A stretch of DNA of 64,000 nucleotides, taken from the NCBI RefSeq assembly GCF_018687595.1, contig NZ_CP061298.1, forward strand, positions 1,054,001-1,118,000, in the 5' to 3' direction. Shown here in pieces: positions 36,657 to 43,960 of the stretch (position 1 is its first letter; every line of letters begins with the position of its first letter). This DNA comes from Polynucleobacter paludilacus (GTDB lineage Bacteria; Pseudomonadota; Gammaproteobacteria; Burkholderiales; Burkholderiaceae). Both the position numbers and the translations under genes were made by a program. Under the pieces are notes generated by a model. That model ran no database searches. It was not told the origin of the DNA and worked only from the letters and a program-made list of their open reading frames with translations.

Positions 36657-37025
36657 CATAACTCCAAACATGATTGGTATGAGTAGCTCGCAACCTCATA
36701 CAGCTGCCATCGTTAAACCAGAGTCTGCCTCTAGGAGGTTGCTTTTGTGGGATCTTTAGGCCTTCTTGCCGCCAGATGCGAGCAACCTTGGCGGTAGTCG
36801 CTTGCCCCCAACCAGCGTTACGCATCATGCCCGCAATAAATCTATAACCGTAACGGCCATAGGTGCTGGCCATGCGGATGACTTCGGCTCTAAGGGGCTC
36901 TTCGTCATCTCTAGGCAATGGCATATAGCGATACGCTGCTCTAGATAGCCCCACTAAACTGCAGGCAGTCCGCTCAGAGATAGAATGCTGGTCCATGAGC
37001 AGCTGCGCTGCATTTTTACGCCTAG

Positions 37026-37049
37026 TCCCTGAAGGGACTTCCGCTGGTC
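37026..37049 (+). repeat. Palindromic micro-element, copy C (24 bp, opposite orientation)
   Basis: Read on the plus strand: TCCC TGAA GGGA CTTCC GCT GGTC. Inserted between the orfA stop and the OrfB start, opposite in orientation to the other three. Confidence 0.7.
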
Positions 37050-37055
37050 GTAAGC

Positions 37056-37361
37056 TTAGAAGTTTCCCTTAATGACTTCCTTAAGCATGACTTCTCGTAG
37101 CGATAAGTCCGCTACGAGCTTCTTGAGTCGGGTATTTTCCAGTTCTAGATCTTTGTACTTACGAGCTTGATCAACTTTGACCGCAGGGAATCCCTTTAGG
37201 GACATGCCGCCATAAATCTTGCGCCAACGATAGTAGCTTTGCTCTACCGTTCCCACTTCTTTACAGGCCTGGGCTAGGGTTTTGCCGTTCGTTGTCAGGA
37301 CATCGATTTGACGCAATAAGGTGACGATTTGCTCGGGTTTAAGACGTTGGCCTTTTGCCAT
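37056..37361 (-). CDS. IS3-family transposase OrfA with an 8-residue insertion
   Basis: 101 residues from the ATG at 37361, which has AAGGAG upstream. HTH start MAKGQRLKPEQIVTLLRQID, SYYRWRKIYGG, and the leucine-zipper end LELENTRLKKLVADLSLREVMLKEV are typical of IS407-type OrfA. Residues about 54-61 (SLKGFPAV) come from micro-element copy D and interrupt the usual GGM-K junction between HTH and coiled coil. The DNA-binding part may still fold, but the IS has no intact OrfB. Confidence 0.85.
   Translation of the reverse strand: MAKGQRLKPEQIVTLLRQIDVLTTNGKTLAQACKEVGTVEQSYYRWRKIYGGMSLKGFPAVKVDQARKYKDLELENTRLKKLVADLSLREVMLKEVIKGNF
37179..37202 (-). repeat. Palindromic micro-element, copy D (24 bp, in frame in orfA)
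   Basis: Read on the minus strand: TCCC TAAA GGGA TTCCC TGC GGTC. Inserted after ATG within the expected YGGMKVDQARK of OrfA, adding SLKGFPAV in frame. Confidence 0.75.
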
Positions 37362-37434
37362 ATTTAGCACTCCTTTAAGGTGAGAGATTATCAAAAATCC
37401 TCTCTTCTGGAGTGGTACTAAAAATCAGGTCAGT

Positions 37435-38055
37435 TCAATTTAGAGATTCTGTGATCTCAGGATCCTCAAAGCGAATCCATCCTTTATTCCTATATTCAGA
37501 TAGTGTCTCTACCACCCGATCAAAATCTGATTTAGGCAAATCACGAACAATACTGATTTCAAACCTGTTTATCTTATTGATAACCCTTGATAGGGCAAGT
37601 GGTTTAGATCTCAAAGACGGTGGATTTAGCAATTTGTTTTTAGCAAGAACAGAGGACTTATTCATCATTTTCTTAAGATGCTCAAGTGTTATCTCCTTAG
37701 AAAAAGCACTTCTCACCACAAATCTCTCAAAGTCGTCAGCATCTAAAGTTGCCATTTCATAAAGCACTGAGAATGATGATGGCAACTTATCCATATACAG
37801 TCTAAATTTATTGGCATTTCTACCAATTGCCTTGTATTTTCTAAAAGATGAACCCTTGGAGTCTAAATTGACAGACTTACAGAAATACTTCAAATCATCC
37901 TCAGGAATCTCTCCTATCTTAAATTTTGTATAAATCTCGTAGACTGCCTCGCCCATATTCAAAATACCCTCAATAGCGTTTTTAGTCGATTGCTGATATC
38001 TACGAACATATTCATCTGCAATACTCTTATTAGTTGTAACCAAAGCTGTACCCAT
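37435..38055 (-). CDS. Hypothetical protein, C-terminus truncated by the IS
   Basis: 206 residues from the ATG at 38055 (AAGGAG seven bases upstream). Family not recognised; helical and rich in Lys, Ser and Asp, with IADEYVRRYQQSTKNAIEGILNMGEAVYEIYTKF near the start, reminiscent of plasmid- or phage-borne proteins. The stop TGA is the first three bases of the IS terminal repeat, so the original C-terminus is lost; beyond the IS the frame could continue about 17 codons. Base composition is AT-rich, unlike the core genes. Confidence 0.6.
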   Translation of the reverse strand: MGTALVTTNKSIADEYVRRYQQSTKNAIEGILNMGEAVYEIYTKFKIGEIPEDDLKYFCKSVNLDSKGSSFRKYKAIGRNANKFRLYMDKLPSSFSVLYEMATLDADDFERFVVRSAFSKEITLEHLKKMMNKSSVLAKNKLLNPPSLRSKPLALSRVINKINRFEISIVRDLPKSDFDRVVETLSEYRNKGWIRFEDPEITESLN

Positions 38056-38325
38056 ATCAATCTCCTTTAATTCGTTGATAAATTTTGAGCGAAGGAAGTA
38101 ACGATCCAATGAAGGATTAACAAATTTTGCTTAATTCGATTTACTTAAAAAGTGACTTTTTTAGAGTTTTTAGTTGTCACTACTTCGTGGTTTCGGAGGG
38201 CATTGGAGCACTCTTATGGGAAGCACGATTACATCTATTACTATGAGACTATTGTAGCAAAAAACAGCCTATTTGTCAATACCTACATGGGTTTCGTGGC
38301 ATTTACGCACTTGCACATTTAATAA

Positions 38326-38398
38326 AAATCAGGGAAATATTTGTTCACGATGAGAACAAAATGAGTGTTCAATAAGTCGAAAAAAATACCCCTGATTT
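38326..38398. other. Candidate structured element or small RNA
   Basis: Perfect 9-bp arms AAATCAGGG (38326-38334) and CCCTGATTT (38390-38398) enclose 55 bp that itself holds a 7-bp palindrome (38340-38360). TATTT and AAATA next to the outer arms can extend the stem. It is not followed by a T run. Confidence 0.35.
38340..38360. promoter_or_regulatory. Palindrome TTTGTTC-N7-GAACAAA, island copy 1
   Basis: Arms 38340-38346 and 38354-38360 with spacer ACGATGA. Same arms and same spacing as the palindrome upstream of the serine recombinase, suggesting one DNA-binding protein for both. Confidence 0.45.
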
Positions 38399-38508
38399 AA
38401 CGCTATCAGGAGCATGATTTTTAATAGATTTTGAAGTGTTCAGTAAGTTGATACATTTAGACTCAGGCTTTGTCATCTCCCTATAGAATATAGGCGCCCT
38501 GGACTTTA

Positions 38509-39516
38509 TTAATTTCGTTCTGAAAATCGTTTTACTGTTTTAAGGGCTGAATTTATAGCTTGATGCATATCCATATAAGCATACAAACCACATCTACCAA
38601 TAAATTCCATATTGTGAGGTACTAGACCCTCATAAAGTTTATAGATCTTTCTATTGGCCCCAAGCACATCCTTGACTGGATAGTACCTTTCATAATTATT
38701 TTCAGTAAAGTCGCAGGGCTCTTCGATGGTCAACGATGTGTGCGACTGTGAATCACCATGATTGGGTAAATTTTTCCATTCAGTCACTCTTGTATAAGGC
38801 TCAGAATGTGTAAAGTTCACTACAGATACTGGGAATAAACGAGGAATCGGCAAAGTAAAGTTGTGAAACTTGATTGATCTATAAGGAAGAACGCCGCAGG
38901 AATAGTCAAAAAATTCATCAATAGGCATCGAATTAAAAATAAAGTCAAATGCTGCCTCAATGCCATTGCTATACGGTTTATTTAACAAAACCTTAATTTG
39001 AGGGTGGTCAAATATATTAACAAACAGGTTTGTATACCCCTTAGATGGCAAACCCTGAAATTTATCATCTGGAAAATATAATTCATTTTGATCATTGCGT
39101 ATGGGCACTCGATTTAATATTTCCGCATCAATTTCCTCAAGGTTTAGACCCCACATTTTTTTGGAATACGGTCTAAAAAAAATGTCTAGAATATTTTTTT
39201 CACCAACAATCTCTATGGTTTCTTGATTTACTGGAAGAGTTACTAATTGGCCAGAAGAAAGCATTGCTTTAACTTTATGGAAATAAGGGGTCCATTCTGT
39301 AAAGCGTGAAAGCCAATCAACCACTTCTTGATTAGATGTATGAAATAAGTGTGGGCCATATAAATGCTGGCGAATCCCATGCTCATTAAGAAAATCGTAC
39401 GCATTGCCGCCTATGTGATTTCTTTTTTCTATAACAGTAATTTTATGGCCTTGATCCGCCAACTCTCTTGCGATAACGGCACCAGAGAAGCCTGCCCCAA
39501 TAATTAATATGTTCAT
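38509..39516 (-). CDS. glf: UDP-galactopyranose mutase
   Basis: 335 residues, somewhat shorter than the usual 360-390. FAD-binding start MNILIIGAGFSGAVIARELADQGH, then GGNAYDFLNEHGIRQHLYGPHLFHT, YSKKMWGLNLEEID and VPIRNDQNELYFPDDKFQG, all conserved in UGM; C-terminal IGRCGLYAYMDMHQAI. Converts UDP-Galp to UDP-Galf, the donor for galactofuranose in surface glycans. AT-rich and within the island, so probably transferred. The downstream neighbour is a glycosyltransferase-like gene. Confidence 0.92.
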   Translation of the reverse strand: MNILIIGAGFSGAVIARELADQGHKITVIEKRNHIGGNAYDFLNEHGIRQHLYGPHLFHTSNQEVVDWLSRFTEWTPYFHKVKAMLSSGQLVTLPVNQETIEIVGEKNILDIFFRPYSKKMWGLNLEEIDAEILNRVPIRNDQNELYFPDDKFQGLPSKGYTNLFVNIFDHPQIKVLLNKPYSNGIEAAFDFIFNSMPIDEFFDYSCGVLPYRSIKFHNFTLPIPRLFPVSVVNFTHSEPYTRVTEWKNLPNHGDSQSHTSLTIEEPCDFTENNYERYYPVKDVLGANRKIYKLYEGLVPHNMEFIGRCGLYAYMDMHQAINSALKTVKRFSERN

Positions 39517-39628
39517 TTTTTTATATCAGCTTACTTGTAACAAGTAATAATCTCATTCTTTTATAAAGTAAAAGTTAATTTTTAATACAAGTTGTAAAAA
39601 CTATATAAAAAGCACTTTCTAAATGGTT

Positions 39629-40804
39629 TTAGACTAATTCATTGAAAGCATTTAGGTCTGCAATATGAAGCATTTGAGTCATTGCGGTGTGCATCGAATA
39701 TTTCTCACCTAACTCATTTCTTGCTAATATTGTTGCCTCAATAGCATCAGATCTATTAGATAACAAGTTATCTGCTGCCATTTGAATTGATTCTTCTGAT
39801 AGATTAAAACCTAACGATCTAAGTTTTGATAAATTCTTAATGCTAAATCGATTATTGTTATAAATAGGTGGGACACCAGCTGCAATTCCAAAAAATACCC
39901 TGTCATGTACAGAGTCCTGTACAAGGGGATTTAAACTTAAACATCCTAGATAGTTAGGCAGCTTTGCAATATAGTCAGGAAAGCTAATTGATCCTTTGTA
40001 TTGAGCCGTGGCTTGATCCCAATTGATGTGATCCCAGCCACCTCCATAAACATCAACCGGATATGATTTCAACGATTTCATAACCATATTTGACTGCCAA
40101 ACTCTAATATACAAATCTAGCTCTACTAGAAGGGCCATCGTTAGCTTATTACCCCCATTCATCAAAATCCCATATTTTTCCGAAACCTCGTTCAAGATTT
40201 TTACAAAATCTTCGACATAGGCATGTTTTAGTAAAGGAGCAGATTCGAACAAAATTTGCTTGATAGCAGTTGGATAGGTCGCCCATTTATTTTCAAAGCT
40301 CTCTAGGCTAGCTGATGACTTAGAAAAAATGATTCGCTCAACTCTACTAGAAAGTGGCAGATCAATTTCTTTAAATACATTTTTTGGGGCGCCTAAATGA
40401 AGTGAAAAACATAGTCCATTTTTATTGATATGCTGCAGACTATATTTAGCATGATCAGGAAATACGTACCCATGGTATACATATTTGCTTTGAATTAAAT
40501 GTCTACTAGGAAAATAACATGGGTGATCACAATTCCAATTAAATATTGGTAGCTTGAGCTCATCCCATAATAACTTTCCATTAGTTAATAACTCTAAACC
40601 CATACCCGACATACATAGCGCAAATTTAAATTGATTTTCTTGAAGTAATTTTTGAAGATTTGCAACAAAATTATCTTCATTTAAACTGCATATATAAGAT
40701 TCACAGCCAATATCTGATAGCTCTTTCTTGGCCATCTCTAATAAAATCCTCAATGAGTCATACCCTGATGAGTTGGAAGTCAATATAAGTATTTTTGTAT
40801 TCAT
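39629..40804 (-). CDS. Glycosyltransferase-like protein (CgeB-like)
   Basis: 391 residues from the ATG at 40804 (MNTKILILTSNSSGYDSLR). N-terminal Rossmann-like half with FNWNCDHPCYFPSRH; C-terminal half contains YPVDVYGGGWD, SLNPLVQDSVHDRVFFGIAAGVPPIYNNNRF, the type of nucleotide-sugar-binding segment seen in CgeB/YkvP-like glycosyltransferases. Assignment is tentative. Located 112 bp upstream of glf on the same strand, so it may transfer galactofuranose or another sugar onto a surface polymer. Confidence 0.55.
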   Translation of the reverse strand: MNTKILILTSNSSGYDSLRILLEMAKKELSDIGCESYICSLNEDNFVANLQKLLQENQFKFALCMSGMGLELLTNGKLLWDELKLPIFNWNCDHPCYFPSRHLIQSKYVYHGYVFPDHAKYSLQHINKNGLCFSLHLGAPKNVFKEIDLPLSSRVERIIFSKSSASLESFENKWATYPTAIKQILFESAPLLKHAYVEDFVKILNEVSEKYGILMNGGNKLTMALLVELDLYIRVWQSNMVMKSLKSYPVDVYGGGWDHINWDQATAQYKGSISFPDYIAKLPNYLGCLSLNPLVQDSVHDRVFFGIAAGVPPIYNNNRFSIKNLSKLRSLGFNLSEESIQMAADNLLSNRSDAIEATILARNELGEKYSMHTAMTQMLHIADLNAFNELV

Positions 40805-40948
40805 ATCTATAAAAGTTATCTTTTTTATATAATAACTCAAACGATACTTGAGATAGGGGTATAGGAAACTATGTGTCCGGCACGGACCCTACCGACACAA
40901 GGATTTTCAATTCTCTGCTAAACGCGGCTGCTTATAGCCAAAAGCTGA

Positions 40949-41530
40949 CTATCCAGTTACAGAATAAATAGTCCCAATGCCCACTTTGCAGGATTTTGCA
41001 ATTTGACGAATGCTCATTCCGCTTTCATGCATTGCTTTAATGGCTGAACGCATTCCATCATTCATTTTGGTTGGGCGCCCAATAAGAACACCAGATGCCT
41101 TTGCCCTTTGTTGACCTGCAATCACCCTCTCACGAATCAAATTTCGCTCAAACTCCCCAATAGCCCCAAATACCGAGAAGATCATGCGCCCGCTGGGCGT
41201 TGTCGTATCCATTCCCTGCTGCATGAAAAATAGATCAATCTTCATTGCTTGTAGTTCATTTAGTATTTCAACCAGATGCTGAAGACTCCTACCTAAGCGA
41301 TCGATTGACCAACACATGACCATCTCAAACTTACGTTGAGTAGCTAATTTCATCATTTCATCTAGTGCAGGTCGATCTTTTCTTGATTTGGCACCCGAAA
41401 CGCCGTTATCAATGAACTCCGAGACGATTTCGTAACCCATTCGTTCAGCAACTGCTCGAAGCTCCCTGAGTTGATTCTCAGACGTTTGATGTGTAGTTGA
41501 GACTCGACAATACAGACAGACTTTTTTCAT
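40949..41530 (-). CDS. Small serine recombinase (resolvase/invertase family)
   Basis: 193 residues from the ATG at 41530 (GGGG seven bases upstream). Catalytic Ser11 in YCRVSTTHQ; QMVMCWSIDRLGRSLQHLVEIL-like catalytic core residues, GRMIFSVFGAIGEFERNLIRERVIAGQ and a C-terminal HTH (MSIRQIAKSCKVGIGTIYSV) match the Tn3-resolvase/DNA-invertase group. Such enzymes usually resolve or invert, not integrate at tRNA genes. A palindrome lies 65 bp upstream of its start. Confidence 0.9.
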   Translation of the reverse strand: MKKVCLYCRVSTTHQTSENQLRELRAVAERMGYEIVSEFIDNGVSGAKSRKDRPALDEMMKLATQRKFEMVMCWSIDRLGRSLQHLVEILNELQAMKIDLFFMQQGMDTTTPSGRMIFSVFGAIGEFERNLIRERVIAGQQRAKASGVLIGRPTKMNDGMRSAIKAMHESGMSIRQIAKSCKVGIGTIYSVTG

Positions 41531-41594
41531 CTCCAAACCCCTTCTAAATGCGTTCTAGAAGTGGTGGAAGGTAAAGGTTCTGGAGGGGATTACA

Positions 41595-41619
41595 AGTTTG
41601 TTCTTAGTCAGAACAAACT
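41595..41619. promoter_or_regulatory. Palindrome upstream of the serine recombinase, island copy 2
   Basis: 10-bp perfect arms AGTTTGTTCT (41595-41604) and AGAACAAACT (41610-41619) with TAGTC between. The inner core TTTGTTC-N7-GAACAAA (41597-41617) is identical in arms and spacing to 38340-38360. Confidence 0.5.
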
Positions 41620-41654
41620 AACTTCAGACATGGGTTGAAAACATGGGTTGATTT

Positions 41655-41697
41655 AATAAAAAAAGTCCTCATAAACTATTGATTTATAAGGACTTTA
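41655..41697 (-). terminator. Rho-independent terminator of tRNA-Ser(GGA)
   Basis: Stem AAAGTCCT (41662-41669)/AGGACTTT (41689-41696), one mismatch, then ATAAA/TTTAT, running into seven T on the minus strand. It starts 8 bp past the tRNA end, inside the region to the left of the att copy. Confidence 0.8.
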
Positions 41698-41703
41698 TGC
41701 TAC

Positions 41704-41794
41704 TGGCGGAAGGGGCGGGATTCGAACCCGCGGTAGGCTATTAACCTACGCACGCTTTCCAGGCGTGTGACTTAAACCGCTCATCCACCCTTCC
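41704..41794 (-). tRNA. tRNA-Ser (anticodon GGA), right island edge
   Basis: 91 nt with long variable arm and encoded CCA. Acceptor arms GGAAGGG/CCCTTCC pair fully; anticodon stem CACGC/GCGTG with loop CTGGAAA gives GGA. The 14 bases at its 3' end (41704-41717) recur at 35929-35942. Confidence 0.97.
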
Positions 41795-41841
41795 GGAACC
41801 CACGATTATACGGTTCCCGAAAGGGTGTGTCTGAGAAAGGC

Positions 41842-43815
41842 TTATAAAGACTGCTTGAGCTGGTCCAAAATCGCTGGATTCTCAAGGGTGGAAGTGTCTT
41901 GAGTGACCTCCTCCCCTTTAGCAATAACTCGCAAGAGACGGCGCATGATCTTGCCAGAACGGGTCTTAGGCAAGTTATCACCGAAGCGCACATCTTTGGG
42001 TTTTGCGATCGGACCGATTTCTTTACCAACCCAATTGCGCAACTCAGTTGCAATCTTCTTGGCCTCATCGCCAGTGGGTCTGCCACCCTTAAGAACTACG
42101 AAAGCACAAATTGCTTCGCCAGTCATATCATCAGGACGGCCAACTACGGCCGCTTCAGCAACCAATGGATTGGCCACTAAGCAAGATTCGATTTCCATCG
42201 TGCCCATGCGGTGTCCGGAAACGTTCAAGACATCATCGATACGACCAGTGATGGTGAAGTAGCCCGTCTCTTTATTACGGATCGCACCGTCACCAGCAAG
42301 ATATAAAGTGCCGCCCAACTCTTCCGGGAAGTAAGACTTTACAAATCGATCAGCATCATTCCAAATCGTACGAATCATGGAAGGCCATGGGCGTTTGACT
42401 ACCAAGATACCGCCACTGCCATTAGGCACGTCGTGACCTGCTTCATCAACAATCGCGGCCATGATGCCAGGTAATGGCAAGGTGCATGAACCTGGAATCA
42501 TCGGTGTTGCACCAGGCATTGGAGAAATCATGTGGCCGCCAGTTTCGGTTTGCCAGAAAGTATCGGCAATCGGACAACGTGATCCACCAACATGCTCGTA
42601 GTACCACATCCACGCTTCAGGATTAATTGGTTCGCCTACTGAACCTAAAAGACGGAGTGAAGACAAATCGTAGTTCTTAGGATGAATAGATTCATCTCCG
42701 CTTGCGGCTTTGATTAAAGAACGAATCGCCGTCGGTGCTGTATAGAAAATCGTTGCTTGGTGTTTCGCAATCATGTCCCAGAAACGGCCTGCATTCGGAT
42801 AAGTTGGCACACCCTCAAACACAATTTCAGTGCAGCCTACCGCTAATGGGCCATAGGTAATGTAAGAGTGGCCAGTAACCCAACCGATATCCGCCGTACA
42901 CCAGAAGATGTCACTAGGCTTAATGTCAAAGGTCCACTTCATTGTCAGAATCGCCCACAATAAGTAGCCGCCAGTGGAGTGTTGCACTCCCTTAGGTTTA
43001 CCTGTAGAGCCTGAGGTGTAGAGGACAAACAAAGGATGCTCTGCACTCACCCACTCTGGTTCACAAGTAGTGGGCTCATTGGCGACCACATCGTGCATCC
43101 AAGAGTCGCGCCCAGCGGTCATCGGAATATTGCCGCCAGTGCGTTTGTAGACAATCACGTTTTTGACTTTTTCACACTCGCCTAGGGCCAATGCTTCGTC
43201 TACGATCACCTTGAGTGGCAGTGCTTTACCACCTCGCAACTGTTCATCAGCAGTAATCACCGCAACTGCGCCAACGTCAACAATGCGTTCTTGTAAAGAT
43301 TTGGCGGAGAAGCCGCCGAAGACTACCGAGTGGGTTGCACCAATCCGAGCGCAGGCTTGCATCGCCACAATGCCTTCAATCGACATCGACATATAAATAA
43401 TGACGCGATCGCCGGACTTGATGCCCATCTTGCGCAAGGCATTGGCCATCTTACAAACGCGTTCGAGCAAGTCTTGATAGGTGGCCTCGGTAACTACTCC
43501 ATCGTCGGCTTCAAAAATAATGGCCTTCTTGCTGCCATTTCCTTTTTGAATATTGACGTCTAGGCAGTTATAGGATGCATTGGTTAGGCCATCTTCGAAC
43601 CACTTATAGAACGGTGGCTGGGATTCGTCTAAAACCTTAGTAAAGGGTTTTTTCCAGTAAATATTCTCTTTAGCTAAGCGCGCCCAAAAACCTTCGTAGT
43701 CTTTCTCGGCCTCAGCGCATAACTTGTTATAGGCCTCCATTCCAGGAATGGCGGCATCCTTTACAAAGTCCTCGGGTGGGTGAAAAACACGGTTTTCGTG
43801 CATTAATGGTTCCAT
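41842..43815 (-). CDS. acs: Acetyl-CoA synthetase
   Basis: Activates acetate to acetyl-CoA through acetyl-AMP. 657 residues. AMP-binding motif [22 protein letters not shown] near 265, acetate pocket WWQT-like [10 protein letters not shown], and the C-terminal Lys region [15 protein letters not shown], the site of regulatory acetylation. Start at 43815 has GAGGG upstream. Divergent from fumA; the 145-bp intergenic region carries both promoters. Confidence 0.96.
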   Translation of the reverse strand: MEPLMHENRVFHPPEDFVKDAAIPGMEAYNKLCAEAEKDYEGFWARLAKENIYWKKPFTKVLDESQPPFYKWFEDGLTNASYNCLDVNIQKGNGSKKAIIFEADDGVVTEATYQDLLERVCKMANALRKMGIKSGDRVIIYMSMSIEGIVAMQACARIGATHSVVFGGFSAKSLQERIVDVGAVAVITADEQLRGGKALPLKVIVDEALALGECEKVKNVIVYKRTGGNIPMTAGRDSWMHDVVANEPTTCEPEWVSAEHPLFVLYTSGSTGKPKGVQHSTGGYLLWAILTMKWTFDIKPSDIFWCTADIGWVTGHSYITYGPLAVGCTEIVFEGVPTYPNAGRFWDMIAKHQATIFYTAPTAIRSLIKAASGDESIHPKNYDLSSLRLLGSVGEPINPEAWMWYYEHVGGSRCPIADTFWQTETGGHMISPMPGATPMIPGSCTLPLPGIMAAIVDEAGHDVPNGSGGILVVKRPWPSMIRTIWNDADRFVKSYFPEELGGTLYLAGDGAIRNKETGYFTITGRIDDVLNVSGHRMGTMEIESCLVANPLVAEAAVVGRPDDMTGEAICAFVVLKGGRPTGDEAKKIATELRNWVGKEIGPIAKPKDVRFGDNLPKTRSGKIMRRLLRVIAKGEEVTQDTSTLENPAILDQLKQSL

Positions 43816-43910
43816 GCTGACTGCCCTCTATGAATTAACTCTAATTAGCCACTGGGGAGATGTATCCTCTAGACCCTAGAAGATAAGTGAAAAAACGGGG
43901 GATTTGCTCT

Positions 43911-43937
43911 ATGGCAAACCCTTAAAATATGGCAAAC
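43911..43937. repeat. Direct repeat in the acs/fumA intergenic region
   Basis: The 9 bases ATGGCAAAC occur at 43911-43919 and 43929-43937, 18 bp apart (about two helical turns), 24 bp before the fumA start. A candidate -10 TAAAAT lies between them. Possible regulator site; weak. Confidence 0.3.
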
Positions 43938-43960
43938 ATGACAAATTTGGGTAGAAAACC

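Larger units (their letters stand above)
36125..36996 (-). pseudogene. IS3-family transposase OrfB, broken by a 23-bp insertion
   Basis: Integrase-core transposase in two frames: 36649-36996 (HTH_21-like start, GRYGYRFIAGMMR, WFNDGSCMRLR, HVWSY) and 36125-36667 (DFV-equivalent start missing, DNGPEF, GFCESFNG, HVRPHSALGYRPP). A 23-bp palindromic insertion at 36634-36656 falls after HVWSY, exactly at the codon for the first catalytic Asp (SYDFV expected), and shifts the frame to a stop. A second 24-bp copy at 36553-36576 splits the expected MIDEFSRK in frame. The second and third DDE residues remain. No transposition activity is expected. Confidence 0.85.
36073..37437 (-). mobile_element. IS3-family insertion sequence (IS407-like), inactivated
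   Basis: 1365 bp bounded by imperfect inverted repeats that both start TGAACTG and share an internal CCACT/GAGAG pattern (36073 rightwards, 37437 leftwards). It holds orfA and a broken orfB. Removing four 23-24 bp micro-element insertions gives 1270 bp, an ordinary length for this family. No clear target duplication is visible (TTAA on one side, ATTT on the other). It sits in the island and supplies the stop codon of the neighbouring gene. Confidence 0.85.
38056..38508. other. Gene-poor island stretch
   Basis: About 450 bp with no supported gene. It contains the palindrome at 38340-38360 and a wider 9-bp inverted repeat at 38326-38398, plus short AT-rich palindromes near 38150-38200. No tRNA or clear promoter was identified. 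Confidence 0.5.

Noticed and set aside
36125..36667. A separate intact transposase gene at 36125-36667
   Set aside because: It is the second half of orfB; its start lies in the inserted micro-element.
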